From positions 1 through 47,729 of the forward strand of contig JANWVL010000105.1 of NCBI GenBank assembly GCA_025056655.1: a DNA stretch of 47,729 nucleotides. Direction: 5' to 3'. This DNA comes from Candidatus Methylacidiphilales bacterium (lineage in GTDB: Bacteria; Verrucomicrobiota; Verrucomicrobiia; Methylacidiphilales; JANWVL01). Position numbers and translations under genes: made by a program. Each line of letters opens with the position of its first letter. Position 1 is the stretch's first letter. Positions 47,370 through 47,729 of the stretch are shown here, in pieces. Below the pieces are notes generated by a model. It worked only from the letters and a program-made list of their open reading frames with translations. It had not been told where the DNA came from and did no database searches.

Positions 47370-47729
47370 AGGAAAATAGCCGCCCCACGGGCTTCCGCGG
47401 GGCGACGTCATAGAGGTGCGCGCCCCGGCGGGCACATACGAGTTTCAATCCGCGCCCCGCGGGCTTCTGCGGGGCGACTCTAATATGTAGAGTGTTCCAC
47501 CTCGATGAGGTCCCGTTTCAATCCGCGCCCCGCGGGCTTCTGCGGGGCGACCACATTCAACAGAATATATTCAATATTTATCTGGTTTCAATCCGCGCCC
47601 CGCGGGCTTCTGCGGGGCGACCTCCTCCCGAGCTGCCCGATACTTCTCCATTTCCGTTTCAATCCGCGCCCCGCGGGCTTCTGCGGGGCGACGAAAAAAA
47701 GTAATATGAAAAATAATGTAGCTCAGTTT
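47370..47729 (-). CRISPR. CRISPR array, leader-distal end, continuing beyond the window
   Basis: Four identical 37-base repeats at 47442-47478, 47515-47551, 47585-47621 and 47656-47692; a fifth begins at 47726 (GTTT) and runs off the edge. A degenerate copy lies at 47370-47406. Spacers are 35, 36, 33, 34 and 33 bases. The repeat holds a stem CGCCCCGC/GCGGGGCG and, on the minus strand, ends in ATTGAAAC, the usual 5' handle of mature crRNA, so transcription should run leftward. The degenerate repeat at the left fits the leader-distal end. Leader and any cas genes must lie to the right. No cas gene is in the window, so the type is not assigned. Confidence 0.95.

Noticed and set aside
47212-47448. 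A 79-codon extension of uvrB toward the CRISPR
   Set aside because: It is Gly/Trp/Arg-rich, overlaps the decayed repeat, and UvrB has its normal start at 47211.

Overview
The window reads as chromosomal DNA of a diderm (LPS-bearing) bacterium, most likely from the Verrucomicrobiota or a neighbouring PVC lineage. The lineage is an inference: it rests on a long secreted protein built of W/DP-type helical repeats, a stand-alone RfaE2, an RsbU/STAS pair, FolE2, dnaN and recF separated from each other and from dnaA, tRNAs without encoded CCA, and few Shine-Dalgarno sequences. No rRNA gene is present to confirm it. The LPS inference rests on the heptose adenylyltransferase and the family 9 glycosyltransferase. 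Almost all genes are housekeeping, and there is no integrase, transposase or phage gene.

Layout. 1-4.3 kb: a Gdx/SugE small exporter, converging on dnaN followed by a response-regulator/histidine-kinase hybrid, then a UGT-type glycosyltransferase. 4.3-8.1 kb: a SOUL-like lipoprotein, a HAD phosphatase, a small membrane protein, a Rieske ferredoxin, an ABC-2 exporter pair and an initiator tRNA-Met. 8.1-9.3 kb: a gene-poor stretch with two long dyads and a short direct repeat, then two cysteine-rich exported proteins. One of these is a 50-residue lipoprotein with three CxxCC units, too short for ordinary ORF cut-offs. 9.4-19.3 kb: purB on the plus strand, then a long minus-strand run: unknown coiled-coil protein, GT4, GT9, msrB, recF, aguB, aguA, GDP-mannose-3,5-epimerase-like, GT2. 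aguA and aguB together convert agmatine to putrescine. 19.4-27.7 kb: mutS, a large secreted phospholipase-D/LamG protein, tRNA-Gly(TCC) and clpB with a sigma-32-like promoter. 27.8-33.2 kb: the W/DP-repeat protein, then a minus-strand operon of a small exported protein, the PDH E2 subunit, STAS, PP2C phosphatase and rsmE. 33.2-38.7 kb: a plus-strand operon rfaE2-purN-trpE-trpG-PHP-TPR. 38.7-44 kb: cysD-cysNC (sulfate activation), a WbuC-type cupin, a GT4 and folE2. 44.1-47.7 kb: a LysM amidase, uvrB, and the leader-distal end of a CRISPR array that runs off the right edge; no cas gene is visible.

Strand composition is striking. The plus strand is strongly G-rich at 0-3 kb and 9-33 kb, but C-rich at about 6-8 kb and 44-47 kb, regardless of gene direction. 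The sharpest switch, C-rich to G-rich, falls in the dyad-rich gene-poor region at 8.1-8.8 kb.

The best candidates for something undescribed are the three-unit CxxCC lipoprotein with its cysteine-rich neighbour and the dyads beside it, the PLD-LamG secreted protein, and the W/DP-repeat protein. No clear multi-gene novel defence or mobile system is visible apart from the partial CRISPR array.
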